Source of the DNA: Rubrivirga sp. SAORIC476
GTDB taxonomy: Bacteria > Bacteroidota > Rhodothermia > Rhodothermales > Rubricoccaceae
Reading direction: 5' to 3'
DNA length: 64,000 nucleotides
Assembly: GCF_002283555.1 (NCBI RefSeq)
Contig: NZ_MVOI01000012.1
Span: 3,931 to 67,930 of the forward strand
The notes under the pieces are model-generated. The model saw only the letters and a program-made list of their open reading frames with translations. It searched no databases and was not told where the DNA came from. The position numbers and the translations under genes are program-made. This document shows, in pieces, positions 41,929-50,881 of this stretch. The stretch's first letter is position 1, and every line of letters starts with the position of its first letter.

Positions 41929-41978
41929 GGGATGGGGCAGGTACGAGAGGAGGCGAAGTCGCACCTCGTACTCTCGAC

Positions 41979-43358
41979 CTACAGGTACAGGATCGTCGCC
42001 GTGACGAAGAAGACGGTCAGGCCGAGGATGTCGTTGGAGACCGTGATGAAGGGCCCCATGGCGAGGGCCGGGTCGATGCCGACGCGTTCGAGCAGCAGCG
42101 GCACCGTCGCGCCGACCAGCGTGGAGAGGACGATCACGATCTGGAGCGCGAGCGCGGCCGTGAGCGCCAGCCGCGACGTGTCGTTGCCGAAGCCGGACAC
42201 CAGCACGATGCCCGCCAGCGCGACCGCCAGCACGGCGCCGTTGAGCAGCGCGACCGCCAGTTCCTTGCCGATCCGCTTGGCGAGGTCGCCCCGCCACAGG
42301 TCGCCCGAGGCGAGGCCCTGGACCGCGATGGCCGACGACTGGATGCCCGCGTTGCCTGCCATCGCCATCACGATGGGGATGAACAGCGCCAGCACCGGCG
42401 CCACCTGCAGCGCCTCCTCGAAGCCGACAATCACGAGCCCCGACACATACGCTCCCACGAGTCCCAGCAGCAGCCACACCAGCCGTCCCCGGCTGACGGC
42501 GAACACGCTCGACGACAGCTCCTCCTCGCCCGTGATGCCCACCGCGCGCTGGAGGTCCTCTTCGGCCTCCTCGCGGATGACGTTCATCACATCGTCGAAG
42601 GTGATGCGGCCCAACAGGCGGCCTCCCGCGGAGACGACCGCCAGCGCGACGAGGTCGTTGCGCTCCATGATGCGTGCCACCTCCTCCTGGTCGAGGTCCG
42701 GCTCGACGGAAACCACGTCCATCTCGGCGATCTCGTATACTGGGCGGTCCGCGGGCGAGAGCAGGAGACGCTTGAGCGGAATCACGCCCGCCAGCCGGTC
42801 CTCCGCGTCGACGGCGAACACGGCGAACACCGGGTCCACGGCGTCCGCGTTGGCCCGGACCGCCTCGGTGGCCTCCGCGACCGAAGCGGTGAGCGGGACG
42901 GAGACCACCTCGGTGGCCATGAGGCCGCCCGCGGTGTCGTCGCCGTAGCTGAGCAGCGCCTCGATGTCGATGCTGTCCTCCAACTGGACGAGCACGTCGT
43001 CCGCCTGGGTGACGTCCACATCGGCCAGCACGTCGGCCTGGTCGTCCGAGGCGAGCGGGTCGATCAGGGTGACCAGTTCGGAGGTCGAGAGGCCATCCAG
43101 CAGGTCGACGCGCTCGGCGCTCTCCAGCTCCGGCAGGATGCGGCTCGTGAGATCGTCCGGCAGCCAGCGGAAGGCGACTCGCGCGAGGTCGGCGGGGAGG
43201 TGCTGGAGCAGGTCCGCGATGTCGGCCGGCCGGAGGTCCCCGATGAGCGCGACCACGTGGCTCCGGTGCCCCGCCTCGACCAGCGCGGCGACGGCGGCGA
43301 CGAGGTCGTCGTCGAGCAGCGGAGGGGCGTCGGAGGGGGGGACGACGGGGTCGCTCAC
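41979..43358 (-). CDS. mgtE: Magnesium transporter MgtE
   Basis: This 459-residue Mg2+ channel-type transporter has an N-terminal helical sensor domain (about 25-130; DLRPADIADLLQHLPADLARVAFRWL), paired CBS domains (about 135-255; GGLMATEVVSVPLTASVAEATEAV...) and five membrane helices at the end. The conserved pore segment is MAMAGNAGIQSSAIAVQGLASGDL. It starts at GTG 43358, overlapping the rsmA stop by 4 nt (GTGA). No M-box riboswitch is possible at that position, so control is by the sensor domain or through rsmA transcription. Confidence 0.96.
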   Translation of the reverse strand: MSDPVVPPSDAPPLLDDDLVAAVAALVEAGHRSHVVALIGDLRPADIADLLQHLPADLARVAFRWLPDDLTSRILPELESAERVDLLDGLSTSELVTLIDPLASDDQADVLADVDVTQADDVLVQLEDSIDIEALLSYGDDTAGGLMATEVVSVPLTASVAEATEAVRANADAVDPVFAVFAVDAEDRLAGVIPLKRLLLSPADRPVYEIAEMDVVSVEPDLDQEEVARIMERNDLVALAVVSAGGRLLGRITFDDVMNVIREEAEEDLQRAVGITGEEELSSSVFAVSRGRLVWLLLGLVGAYVSGLVIVGFEEALQVAPVLALFIPIVMAMAGNAGIQSSAIAVQGLASGDLWRGDLAKRIGKELAVALLNGAVLAVALAGIVLVSGFGNDTSRLALTAALALQIVIVLSTLVGATVPLLLERVGIDPALAMGPFITVSNDILGLTVFFVTATILYL

Positions 43359-44182
43359 GGGCCGGGGGGAGCGGCATCGAGGCCGCCCAGGTAGCGTGCG
43401 AGGCGGACGAAGGCGGTCGGCGACACGGCCTCGGGGCGGAGCGTCGCTGCCCAGTCGGGAAGGTCGACGCCAGCCTCGCGGGCGAGCGGGCCGAGGCTGT
43501 TGCGGAGCATCTTCCGACGCTGCCCGAACGCCGCCCGGACCGTCTTCTGAAGCACCCCGAAAGGTACGTCCGGCGCCTCGGCGGACGCGAAGTCCAGCAC
43601 CACCACGGCGCTCTCGACGGCGGGTGGCGGGCGGAAGCAGAGCCGCGACACGTCGAGGATCTTCTCGGCGCGGGCGTAGAGCGAGAAGTACACCGAGAGG
43701 GTCCCGTACGTCTTCGAACCCGGCGGCGCCACCAGCCGGTCGGCCACCTCGCGCTGCACCATCACGACCGCTCGCGCGACGTGCTGGCGGGCGTCCAGCA
43801 GCCCGAACAGGATCGGTGAGGTGATGTAGTACGGCAGGTTGCCGACGACGGTGAGGCCAGCCCTCTCCTCGGTAGCCGCCGGCCGGCCGTCATTCCCCGC
43901 CTCTCCCGCCAGCGCGGCCCAGTGGACCTCCAGCACGTCGCCCTTGCGCACATCGAGAGCGGGGAAGCGACGGCGGAGGTGGGCGATGGCCTCGTCGTCC
44001 ACTTCGAGGGCGACGAGGCCCGGGTAGCGCTGCAACAGGTCGCCCGTCAGCGCCCCCTCCCCCGGCCCGATCTCGACCACGCGGCCGTCCGGAGGCGCCG
44101 CGACCGCCTCGACGATCCGGTGGATCGTGGCCTCATCGGTGAGGAAGTGCTGGCCGAGACCTTTCTTGGGACGAACCGACAC
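43355..44182 (-). CDS. rsmA: 16S rRNA (adenine1518/1519-N6) dimethyltransferase
   Basis: This 275-residue SAM-dependent methyltransferase (KsgA) starts at GTG 44182 (VSVRPKKGLGQHFLTDEATIHRIV), matching the family N-terminus. SAM motif I is VVEIGPGEGALTGDLL, motif IV NLPYYITSPILFGLL, and MVQREVADRLVAPPGSKTYGTLSVYFSLYA continues as expected. The C-terminal helical domain has FRPPPAVESAVVVL and FGQRRKMLRNSL. The gene overlaps mgtE by 4 nt. Confidence 0.96.
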   Translation of the reverse strand: MSVRPKKGLGQHFLTDEATIHRIVEAVAAPPDGRVVEIGPGEGALTGDLLQRYPGLVALEVDDEAIAHLRRRFPALDVRKGDVLEVHWAALAGEAGNDGRPAATEERAGLTVVGNLPYYITSPILFGLLDARQHVARAVVMVQREVADRLVAPPGSKTYGTLSVYFSLYARAEKILDVSRLCFRPPPAVESAVVVLDFASAEAPDVPFGVLQKTVRAAFGQRRKMLRNSLGPLAREAGVDLPDWAATLRPEAVSPTAFVRLARYLGGLDAAPPGP

Positions 44183-44274
44183 AGGTGCGAGAGCGAGGAA
44201 CCACAGAGTAGTCCCATGCGACGGCGGCACGAGCCCGTAGCGGATCCTCCTCTCTGTCTTCGCGAAGGGCTCAG

Positions 44275-46872
44275 CTACGAGGCATGGTCGCCGCGGCGGT
44301 ACCACAGCAGGCTCCCCAGCCCGATCGCGCCGAGGTAGGCGATCAGGGCTGCCATCCAGGAGATCAGCCGCCCCTGGCTTCGGGTCTCGGGCTCGAAGCG
44401 CAGGGTGACGATGTGGTTGCCTGCTGGGACGGGGATGCCTCGGAGCAGGTAGTCGGTCCGCAGGATCGGCGCGGCCTCGGTGCCCACACGGGCCGTCCAC
44501 CCGGCCGGGTAGTACACCTCGCTCGCCACCAGCAGGCGCGGACGGTCGGTGGTGACGCGGTAGACGATCTCGTCGGGCTCGAAGCGCTCCATGAGCACCT
44601 TCGCCACCGTCGAGTCGGGTGCCGGGCCGGTCAGATCGGCCACGTCCACCCCGTCGGGCGCCTCCGAGAGGAAGGCCACGCGCCGGAGGTCGGTCGCCGG
44701 ATCCCGGATGGTCTCGATCAGCTCGGCCTCATCGGGTACGACGGCGACAGAGTCGACCAGGAAGGCACGGGGCAGCGTCGACGAGTCCACGGCGACGACG
44801 AGGCCGGTCTGGGAATCCTGGAGCACGGGCTCGTAGCCCTCCACGAGGCCCGGCAGTACGGTGTATCGGGCCGACATCAGCGACATCGCGTTGCGGTTCA
44901 GACCCGTCGAGTCGTCCGGCAGCAGCTTGTCAAAGTAGTCCTGGATGAGCGCCAACTTGGCGCCGTGGTAGCCGCCGACGGACTCGTAGAAGTAGGACGG
45001 GACGGCGTTCTGCGACCAGTTCTCGGGAAGCACCCGGAAGTGACCGGGTCCGCCTGCCTCGCGGACCTGCTCGATGAGGTAGCGATCCGCTTCAGTCGGC
45101 TGGATCTGCGCTTCGATGCGCGAGGTGCGGCGCAGCGACGGGTCGTCCTCGTTGAAGTAGCGCCGCCCGACACCCCATAGGTCTATTGTGGCGAGGAGCG
45201 CGAGACCGGCCAGCGCCACCCAGGCGGGGATGCGACGCCACAGCAGCGCCGCGGCGAGGCCCACCGCGAGGAGCAAGAAGAAGAGCGAGCGCCCCGCGTC
45301 CGCGGAGAACAGATCGAAGCGCTCCGCCTCGGCATTCTGGAGGTACTGCGCGGCGGCCTGGCGGACCTGCGGGTCGGCGGGCGAGAGCCCGTTCTGCTGC
45401 GCGATGGCCGCGGCGACCTGGGCTCCCTCGTCCGGACGATCGAACGTGAGCGGCCCCCCGCCGGTGGCCCAGAGCCCCCCGATCAGGACGGCCATCACCG
45501 CGCCCGCCCCGAGCACCACGCGCCGCTTCCGGGCGTCCGCCTCGGGCGTCACCTCGCGGCGCTGGAGGTAGTACGCCCCCCACCCTGCCAGGAGGGCCAC
45601 GAGCAGGGCGACGATGATGAGCCACGTCTCGGGGACGCGGAACGCGCTGAACAGCGGCAACACCTCGAAGGCGAGCCGGTTCAGCATCGGCAGGTTCTCA
45701 CCGAGCGAGAACAGCACCATCAGAACGGCGGCGATGGTGAAGGCGAACACCGACCGCCGGGCGACGCCGACCGCGCCCACGATCGCCAGGAAGGCGATGA
45801 CCGGCCCCACGTAGTGCGGCCCCGCAGTGAACGGCTTGAGGCCCCAGTAGGTCGCCCCCCCGCCCCCGTACGCGTTCGGAATCACGAGCGTCAGCAGTTC
45901 GCTGAACCCCTGGCTCCATGCCATCGCGTACTCCCAGGCCAGTCCGCCGCCAGGACCCGCCGAGCGGATCGTGAAGGTCTTGTACTCGGCCTGGAGCAGG
46001 TACGGGTCGGCCACCATGGCCAGGGCCAGCACGGCGCCGACACCGAGCAAGCCGGTCGAGACGAGCCACGTCTTCGCACGGCCGTCGCGGACGGCCGATA
46101 TGCCCTCAGCCACCCACCACACCAGCGCCGCGATCACGACGTAGTACGTGATCTGGACGTGTCCGGCGCGCAGGTTGATGGACGCCGCGATGGCGAACCA
46201 CAGCATCAGCAGCACACTCATCATCTTGCCCGTCTCGGGCGAGCGGCGGACGAGGCCTGCGAAGGCCCACAGTAGCCACGGCGTGTAGGCCAGAGCGACG
46301 AACTTGGTGCTGTGGCCGGCCGTCAGGATCAGCGGCAGGTACGTCGTCAGTCCGTAGCCGACCGCCGCGATCACTCCTGCCAGCGACGATCGCGTCAGGT
46401 AGCGGACCAGGAAGTAGGTCCCCAGGAGGAGCACCAGCAGGTGCGCCAGCGGCCACAGTCCGGCTCTCCGGAACGCATTGACCACGCTGTCGACGCCCGG
46501 CACCGACGAGCCGCCGAGGATCATCGTGCCCGGCATCCCGCCGAACACGTTGGGCGCCCACTCCGGGCGCACGCCTGTCTCGGCCTCGTACGCGCGCATC
46601 GCCTCGGCGGTGGCCGCCCACTGCACTGTGTCGCCGCCGACGAGCGTCCGCCCGCCGAAGACCGTCGGGGCACAGAAGCCGACGGCCACCAGCACGAGGA
46701 AGCCGATGCAGATCGCCTGCTGCACCCAGTTCGGCTGGCGCTCCCAGAGAGAGGTTTCGCGCGTGACGGGGCCAGCGCGCCGGACGCGGCTGCGCTGCTT
46801 CCAGACTTCGTTGCCTTCGAGAGGCGCGGGGCCTCCCGCCGCTCCCGGGCGGCTCTTCCTCGACTTCGCCAT
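44275..46872 (-). CDS. YfhO family membrane protein (GT-C-like)
   Basis: This 865-residue protein has about 12 membrane segments in the first two thirds and a soluble C-terminal portion (about 590-840). After a basic cytoplasmic tail comes the first helix. A periplasmic loop follows with GGDTVQWAATAEAMRAYEAETGVRPEWAPNVFGGMPG, resembling the acidic first loop of GT-C glycosyltransferases. PSYFYESVGGYHGAKLALIQDYFD is a YfhO landmark. In Firmicutes YfhO modifies lipoteichoic acid; here, in a Gram-negative-type cell, the acceptor is unknown. It starts 8 bp after the stop of the lipoprotein gene upstream. Confidence 0.88.
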   Translation of the reverse strand: MAKSRKSRPGAAGGPAPLEGNEVWKQRSRVRRAGPVTRETSLWERQPNWVQQAICIGFLVLVAVGFCAPTVFGGRTLVGGDTVQWAATAEAMRAYEAETGVRPEWAPNVFGGMPGTMILGGSSVPGVDSVVNAFRRAGLWPLAHLLVLLLGTYFLVRYLTRSSLAGVIAAVGYGLTTYLPLILTAGHSTKFVALAYTPWLLWAFAGLVRRSPETGKMMSVLLMLWFAIAASINLRAGHVQITYYVVIAALVWWVAEGISAVRDGRAKTWLVSTGLLGVGAVLALAMVADPYLLQAEYKTFTIRSAGPGGGLAWEYAMAWSQGFSELLTLVIPNAYGGGGATYWGLKPFTAGPHYVGPVIAFLAIVGAVGVARRSVFAFTIAAVLMVLFSLGENLPMLNRLAFEVLPLFSAFRVPETWLIIVALLVALLAGWGAYYLQRREVTPEADARKRRVVLGAGAVMAVLIGGLWATGGGPLTFDRPDEGAQVAAAIAQQNGLSPADPQVRQAAAQYLQNAEAERFDLFSADAGRSLFFLLLAVGLAAALLWRRIPAWVALAGLALLATIDLWGVGRRYFNEDDPSLRRTSRIEAQIQPTEADRYLIEQVREAGGPGHFRVLPENWSQNAVPSYFYESVGGYHGAKLALIQDYFDKLLPDDSTGLNRNAMSLMSARYTVLPGLVEGYEPVLQDSQTGLVVAVDSSTLPRAFLVDSVAVVPDEAELIETIRDPATDLRRVAFLSEAPDGVDVADLTGPAPDSTVAKVLMERFEPDEIVYRVTTDRPRLLVASEVYYPAGWTARVGTEAAPILRTDYLLRGIPVPAGNHIVTLRFEPETRSQGRLISWMAALIAYLGAIGLGSLLWYRRGDHAS

Positions 46873-46880
46873 GGACGGAG

Positions 46881-47426
46881 CTAGATGTGGATCGGGCGCG
46901 CGAGGCGCCGGGCCTCGTCGGTCGCGCGCAGGGCAGCCGCCGTCGAAGGCGACACGTCGTTGATGGAGAGGCTCGTCACGCGCGCGGCGACCGTGCCCTC
47001 AGGCACCAGGATCGCTCGCACGTCGACGGAGATTCCGGCCTGGGGCGGCGAGCACGTGAGCGAAAAGATGGACGCGTCGAGCGAGCCGTCGGCGTACACG
47101 AACAGGGTGTCGTTGCGCGGCGTCGCGGCGAGCGGGCGCGGCAGACGGTCGCCGCTGAGGCCTACCGAGACGGCGTCGTAGAGCACCTCGATGGCCCCAT
47201 CGGGGGTCGGCGGGGGGTTGATGCCCACGCCCGCACCGACGGTGAGTTGAATGAACGGGTCGGCATCGGTGATGAAAGCGACCGTCAGCGTGTCGCCTGC
47301 CCCTGCCCCGTCGGCGACGATCAGCCCCCCATTGGTAGTCGTGCGCGAGGTCTCGAAGGAGCAGTCGCCCAGCGAGCAGCCGCCGAGGGCGACGCAGACG
47401 CAGAGCAGGGCGAGGAGGGGTCGCAT
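46881..47426 (-). CDS. Hypothetical lipoprotein
   Basis: This 181-residue protein has lipobox MRPLLALLCVCVALGGC, lipidated at Cys17. The mature part is beta-rich and contains two further early cysteines (CSLGDCSFETSRTTTNGG) plus one in FSLTCSPPQAG, perhaps forming a disulfide. No family recognised. Start ATG 47426 has a TATCTTAG -7 element 5 nt upstream, so a leaderless transcript is likely. It ends 8 bp before the YfhO gene and probably shares its transcript. Confidence 0.75.
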   Translation of the reverse strand: MRPLLALLCVCVALGGCSLGDCSFETSRTTTNGGLIVADGAGAGDTLTVAFITDADPFIQLTVGAGVGINPPPTPDGAIEVLYDAVSVGLSGDRLPRPLAATPRNDTLFVYADGSLDASIFSLTCSPPQAGISVDVRAILVPEGTVAARVTSLSINDVSPSTAAALRATDEARRLARPIHI

Positions 47427-47431
47427 GCTCG

Positions 47432-47439
47432 CTAAGATA
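47432..47439 (-). promoter_or_regulatory. Putative -7 element TATCTTAG, 5 nt before lipoprotein ATG
   Basis: Minus-strand TATCTTAG ends 5 nt before ATG 47426, implying a leaderless mRNA for the lipoprotein-yfhO pair. Confidence 0.5.
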
Positions 47440-47463
47440 GCCGACGCGGCAGGATGGCTCGGT

Positions 47464-48243
47464 TCACTCGACGGGTCCAAAAGCGGCCAGTTCCGCCTCG
47501 ATGAGGACGCGCACCCGTTCCATGAGGTCGGAGGCGTCTGCCCGCGTGAGGCCGTCAGTGGGAATCGGCTCGCCAAGGATGAAGCGCGTCTCGCCCGGCC
47601 GTGCCAGACGCATGTCGCGCGAGATCAGCCCTGCGTGGCCGACGAGCGTCACGGGCACGATGGGCACGCCCGCCTCGATGGCGGTCACGAACGGCCCGCG
47701 CATGAACGGCGCCAGCCGATGCCCGTGGCTCCGGCCCCCTTCGGGGTAGAGCAGTATCGAGTCGCCGCCTCGAAGCCGGTCCACGACCCGCCGCAGGTCC
47801 ACGACCGACTGACGGGGGTTGTCGCGATGGATGAAGAGGCACGCGGACTTTTCCAGCACCCACCCGACCACCGGCCAGTCCCGGATCTCGCGCCGGGCGA
47901 CGTAGAGGAACGGCCGCGGGAAGCCCAGCATCGCGACCGGGATGTCGAGCGAGTTGACGTGGTTGGACACGAACACGACCGCACTGTCGGGGAGAGGAGC
48001 GCGCTGCTCGACCCGGACCCGGATCCCCCACATGCCGAGAACGAAGCGTCCCCAGGGACGCATCCACGACCGGAGCGTCGACGCCGTCGGCTTCAGCGCC
48101 GAGTGGGCCACCAGCAGCGGGCTCATGGTGACCGTGAAGAACGCGGACCAGAACACGCACCACGCCGCCCACAGCCGTCGCCCCAGCGAGGGGGTCGGCG
48201 GGGAGAGATGGAGATGGAGATGGGGCGAGGCGGGAGTCGGCAT
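47464..48243 (-). CDS. plsC: 1-acyl-sn-glycerol-3-phosphate acyltransferase
   Basis: This 259-residue membrane-associated acyltransferase makes phosphatidic acid from lysophosphatidic acid. The catalytic NHVNSLD (NHx4D) lies about residue 92-98, the substrate-binding YPEGGRSHG (where FPEGTRS is usual) follows, and IVPVTLVGHAG is motif IV. A membrane segment precedes the catalytic block. It is preceded by a TAGCTTC element only 5 nt before the ATG, so the transcript may be leaderless. Confidence 0.92.
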   Translation of the reverse strand: MPTPASPHLHLHLSPPTPSLGRRLWAAWCVFWSAFFTVTMSPLLVAHSALKPTASTLRSWMRPWGRFVLGMWGIRVRVEQRAPLPDSAVVFVSNHVNSLDIPVAMLGFPRPFLYVARREIRDWPVVGWVLEKSACLFIHRDNPRQSVVDLRRVVDRLRGGDSILLYPEGGRSHGHRLAPFMRGPFVTAIEAGVPIVPVTLVGHAGLISRDMRLARPGETRFILGEPIPTDGLTRADASDLMERVRVLIEAELAAFGPVE

Positions 48244-48248
48244 GGTCA

Positions 48249-48255
48249 GAAGCTA
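48249..48255 (-). promoter_or_regulatory. Putative -7 element TAGCTTC, 5 nt before plsC ATG
   Basis: Minus-strand TAGCTTC overlaps the last codons and stop of the upstream TIM-barrel gene and ends 5 nt before ATG 48243. Confidence 0.45.
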
Positions 48256-49059
48256 TCCTCGCGCAGCGGCCGAACGCCGGGCCTGCCTGAGGGCACGCAC
48301 GAGCGCCGTCGCCGAGGCGAGGCCGGACGACCGCGGCGGCACCGGAAGCACGTCGATCACGAGGGGTGCCTCTACGCCCGCCTCGACCAGTGCGCCGAGG
48401 TGGGCGTCCCAGCCCAGCGTCCCCGCGCCGACCTCGGCCTCGCCCCACCCGTCGGCCTCCTGCCACCCGTCGCGCACCCCGACGCACCGCACCGGCACGT
48501 TCGCGGCTCCGAGCGCGGCGAGCCCCTCCCTCGGCGCTTCTCCGCTCATCAGGGCGTCCGCCGGTCGCCAGTCGGCTCCCACCGCGGGGTGGTCCACAGC
48601 AGCCAGCAGCCCGGCCAGCGCCGCGCCTGTCGCGATCGCCGTCCCGGCCTCGTTGCGGACGGCGAGCGTGAGGCCCAGCCGCTCGGCCCGCTCCCCGACC
48701 TGCCGGAGCGCCTGGGTCGCCGCCTCGGCATCGAAGCCGTCGGGGTCCGAGAGCGCGCCGACGCGAATCAACTGGCACCCGAACCGCGCCCCGAACGCGG
48801 CGACCTCGTCGAGTTGGTCGATCTCGTTGAGCCAGGACGCGCGCGACGCGACGCTCCCCTCGAACAAGCCGGGGTCGAGCGCGACGACCGGCAGGTCGGC
48901 CTCGTCAAGGCGCCGTCGCAGCGGCCCCTCCGTGACCGTCGGCACCCGGCCGCCCGCGATCGTGCGCAGGCAGACGCCCTCCAGGCCCCAGAACAGGGTC
49001 AGGCGGACGGCTCGAGCGGGGTCGTCCGTTGCGGCGTCGGTGGTCCAGGCAGGCGTCAT
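48253..49059 (-). CDS. Sugar phosphate isomerase/epimerase-like TIM-barrel protein
   Basis: This 268-residue protein has the xylose-isomerase-like barrel pattern: GLEGVCLRTIAGG, DLPVVALDPGLF, FGARFGCQLIRVGAL, RLGLTLAVRNEAGT (in the family usually VxIEN, here VRNE), VGADWRPADAL, VPVRCVGVRDG and LVIDVLPVP. Several metal ligands of true family members are not obvious, so catalytic ability is doubtful. ATG 49059 overlaps the stop of the M28-like lipoprotein (ATGA), and plsC follows after 9 bp. Confidence 0.72.
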   Translation of the reverse strand: MTPAWTTDAATDDPARAVRLTLFWGLEGVCLRTIAGGRVPTVTEGPLRRRLDEADLPVVALDPGLFEGSVASRASWLNEIDQLDEVAAFGARFGCQLIRVGALSDPDGFDAEAATQALRQVGERAERLGLTLAVRNEAGTAIATGAALAGLLAAVDHPAVGADWRPADALMSGEAPREGLAALGAANVPVRCVGVRDGWQEADGWGEAEVGAGTLGWDAHLGALVEAGVEAPLVIDVLPVPPRSSGLASATALVRALRQARRSAAARG

Positions 49060-49709
49060 GGGGTCGCGAGGGTGTCGGGGAGAGGGGCGTACGTGGCCTC
49101 GGCAAGGACGCGGGCAACCAGGGCCTCGGCGAGCGCGAGGGGGTCGGCGTCGGGCGCGAGGCGGACGACCGGGATGCCGTCGACCTGCGCGGGTCCGTCG
49201 GGCCCGATCATCACGACCGCGCGGATCGCGTCGCGGGGCCAGAGAGAACTGCGAAGCGCCTGCCGGACACCGTCCCCTGCAGGCCAGAACGAGACCTGCA
49301 GGCTCCGCTCGGGCTGGGACGTCCACCGCGACCGCTCGGCGAGAACCGCCACGGCTTCCAGCAGCGCCGCCACACCTGCTCCGTCGAGGCGCGTGCCGAC
49401 CACCACCAAGTCCGTCCGCCCCACCGGGTGATGGCCGGGGATGAAGCCGCCCACGATGGGCACGCCGAGGTCGACCTGGTAGCGACTCCTCCCGACGCCA
49501 TCGCGGAGGGGCGTCACCCCGTAGCGACGCAACGACCGCTCGAGAAAGGCCCGGCGTGGCGTGGTGGACGCCGCCTCGGCGAGGGAGTCGGCGAGGGCGG
49601 CGACATGACGAGCCGAAGGCCGCGCCGATGGACCCGCAGGCGTCAGGTCCCTCGGGCCCGAGCAAGCAGCCAGGGCGGCGAGGGTGAGAATGAGAGCGGC
49701 GATGCGCAT
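49056..49709 (-). CDS. M28 peptidase-like lipoprotein, apparently degenerate
   Basis: This 217-residue protein has lipobox MRIAALILTLAALAAC, lipidated at Cys16. The middle GGFIPGHHPVGRTDLVVVGTRLDGAGVAALLEAVAVLAE follows the M28 pattern (IPGxxP...xLVVVGAHxDxxG...DDxxSGVAALLEVARxLA). The zinc-binding His of AHxDH is replaced by Thr-Arg, and the Asp-Asp-Asn block is deleted. The enzyme therefore looks inactive, or the similarity is structural only. It is co-translated with the TIM-barrel gene. The strong terminator at 49715-49752 lies just upstream, so its promoter must be within the 65-bp gap. Confidence 0.7.
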   Translation of the reverse strand: MRIAALILTLAALAACSGPRDLTPAGPSARPSARHVAALADSLAEAASTTPRRAFLERSLRRYGVTPLRDGVGRSRYQVDLGVPIVGGFIPGHHPVGRTDLVVVGTRLDGAGVAALLEAVAVLAERSRWTSQPERSLQVSFWPAGDGVRQALRSSLWPRDAIRAVVMIGPDGPAQVDGIPVVRLAPDADPLALAEALVARVLAEATYAPLPDTLATP

Positions 49710-49714
49710 AGACG

Positions 49715-49752
49715 AAAAAGGGGCCGCCCGACGATATACGCCGGACGGCCCC
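49715..49752 (-). terminator. Rho-independent terminator of the outer-membrane protein gene
   Basis: On the minus strand GGGGCCGTCCGGC, a short loop, GTCGGGCGGCCCC and then TTTTT. It lies 23 bp past the stop of the gene at 49775. Confidence 0.88.
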
Positions 49753-49774
49753 AGGAGCGTAAGCCCGGTTCGAT

Positions 49775-50881
49775 TTACTCGAAGCCGACCGAGAGGCCGA
49801 CCGTGAACCCGAGGCCCGGCTGCACCGAGTTGGCACCTCCGATGCCGAGGCCGTACTCGAGGTACTCGTCAGGCGTGGCGCCCTTGATGTAGATCGAGGC
49901 CGGGAGGCTCGGCGGCGAGATGTTGAGGTACGGGACGACGGTGCCGATGTGGCTGCCGATGCCGCCGACGGTGCCGACGGACTCGAGCGTGGGCTCGTCC
50001 ATCCGGGCCTGCAGCTGGAGCGCCGCGCCGAGCTCGAAGACCGAGAACCGGAGACCCCCACCGAAGAGGAAGTTCAGGTAGTCGCCGCCTTCGGTGACCT
50101 CGGTGCCCGCGACGTCGTTGCCTGCCAGGTCGACGTTCGCGCCGCCGGACTGCAGGAAGAAGTAGTCGATGCCGCCCATGAGGCGGAACCGCTCGCTCGG
50201 GTAGTCGAAGTCGGCGCCGACGAAGATGGCGTCACGACCGTCCGAGTTGGACAGGTCCTGCGGGATGCGGTTGCCGCCCAGCGCCGCGACCGGGTCACCC
50301 AGCGTCTGCGGGTCGCCGAGGTCGAAGGCGTAGCCGGCGTGGACACCGAGGACGTTGCCGCGAGCCGTGCCGTAGACCTTGATCTGCTGCGGGCCGAAGC
50401 CGCTCTCCAGATCGCCGATGCCGAGGGTACCGACGGCACCTTCCGCCTGGAAGCTGTTCTTGGCGAGGCCGAGCTGTGCGCCCGCACCGACCGTGAAGCT
50501 CGGGAGCGTCAGGAAGTTGACCTGCGCACCGACGGCGACGCGCTGGGACTCGACCTGCCCGGCCGTGCCGACGGCGAGACCGGGGACCTCACCGACCGCG
50601 ATCGGGCGGACGTCGCCCTTCGTGTCGTAGATGTCCTGAGCGGTGCCGTAGGCGTACTGGACCCAGAACTTGATGGGAGCGGCGGCCGTCGGGCGGCCCT
50701 GGGCGTACGTGTCCAGGGTGATGGACTCCGGATCGTCCGAGGCGGTCTCGAAGACGCCCTGGGTGGCGTTCGCCTCGGTCCGAGGGGAGTCAGGGGTGGT
50801 CTTCTTCTTGTCGTCGTCGCCGTGGTTGGGGCCAAGGGCGAGCGAGCTGGCCAGGAGGCCGGCAAGTGCCAGTTGCAGCAT
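49775..50881 (-). CDS. Outer-membrane beta-barrel protein
   Basis: This 368-residue protein has an N-terminal signal MLQLALAGLLASSLALG, followed by a charged stretch (HGDDDKKKTTPDSPRTEAN). The rest alternates hydrophobic residues in strands (PIKFWVQYAYG, VAVGAQVNFLTLPSFTVGAGAQLGLA, VLGVHAGYAFDLGD, LNFLFGGGLRFSVFELGAALQLQARMD) and ends LGFTVGLSVGFE. A final strand with an aromatic next to last fits a porin-type barrel. Substrate unknown. It has its own C-rich leader and a strong terminator, so it is monocistronic. It is divergent from the dynamin-like gene. Confidence 0.78.
   Translation of the reverse strand: MLQLALAGLLASSLALGPNHGDDDKKKTTPDSPRTEANATQGVFETASDDPESITLDTYAQGRPTAAAPIKFWVQYAYGTAQDIYDTKGDVRPIAVGEVPGLAVGTAGQVESQRVAVGAQVNFLTLPSFTVGAGAQLGLAKNSFQAEGAVGTLGIGDLESGFGPQQIKVYGTARGNVLGVHAGYAFDLGDPQTLGDPVAALGGNRIPQDLSNSDGRDAIFVGADFDYPSERFRLMGGIDYFFLQSGGANVDLAGNDVAGTEVTEGGDYLNFLFGGGLRFSVFELGAALQLQARMDEPTLESVGTVGGIGSHIGTVVPYLNISPPSLPASIYIKGATPDEYLEYGLGIGGANSVQPGLGFTVGLSVGFE

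Noticed and set aside
41941-41976. GTACGAG/CTCGTAC inverted repeat between mgtE and the Ntn-hydrolase gene as a heptad array
   Set aside because: One 7-bp pair only, with further CTCG at 8-bp distance. It is a plain hairpin rather than a 7-bp phased array.
41187-43358. M-box riboswitch controlling mgtE
   Set aside because: mgtE overlaps rsmA by 4 nt, leaving no leader, and nothing with the expected structure precedes rsmA.
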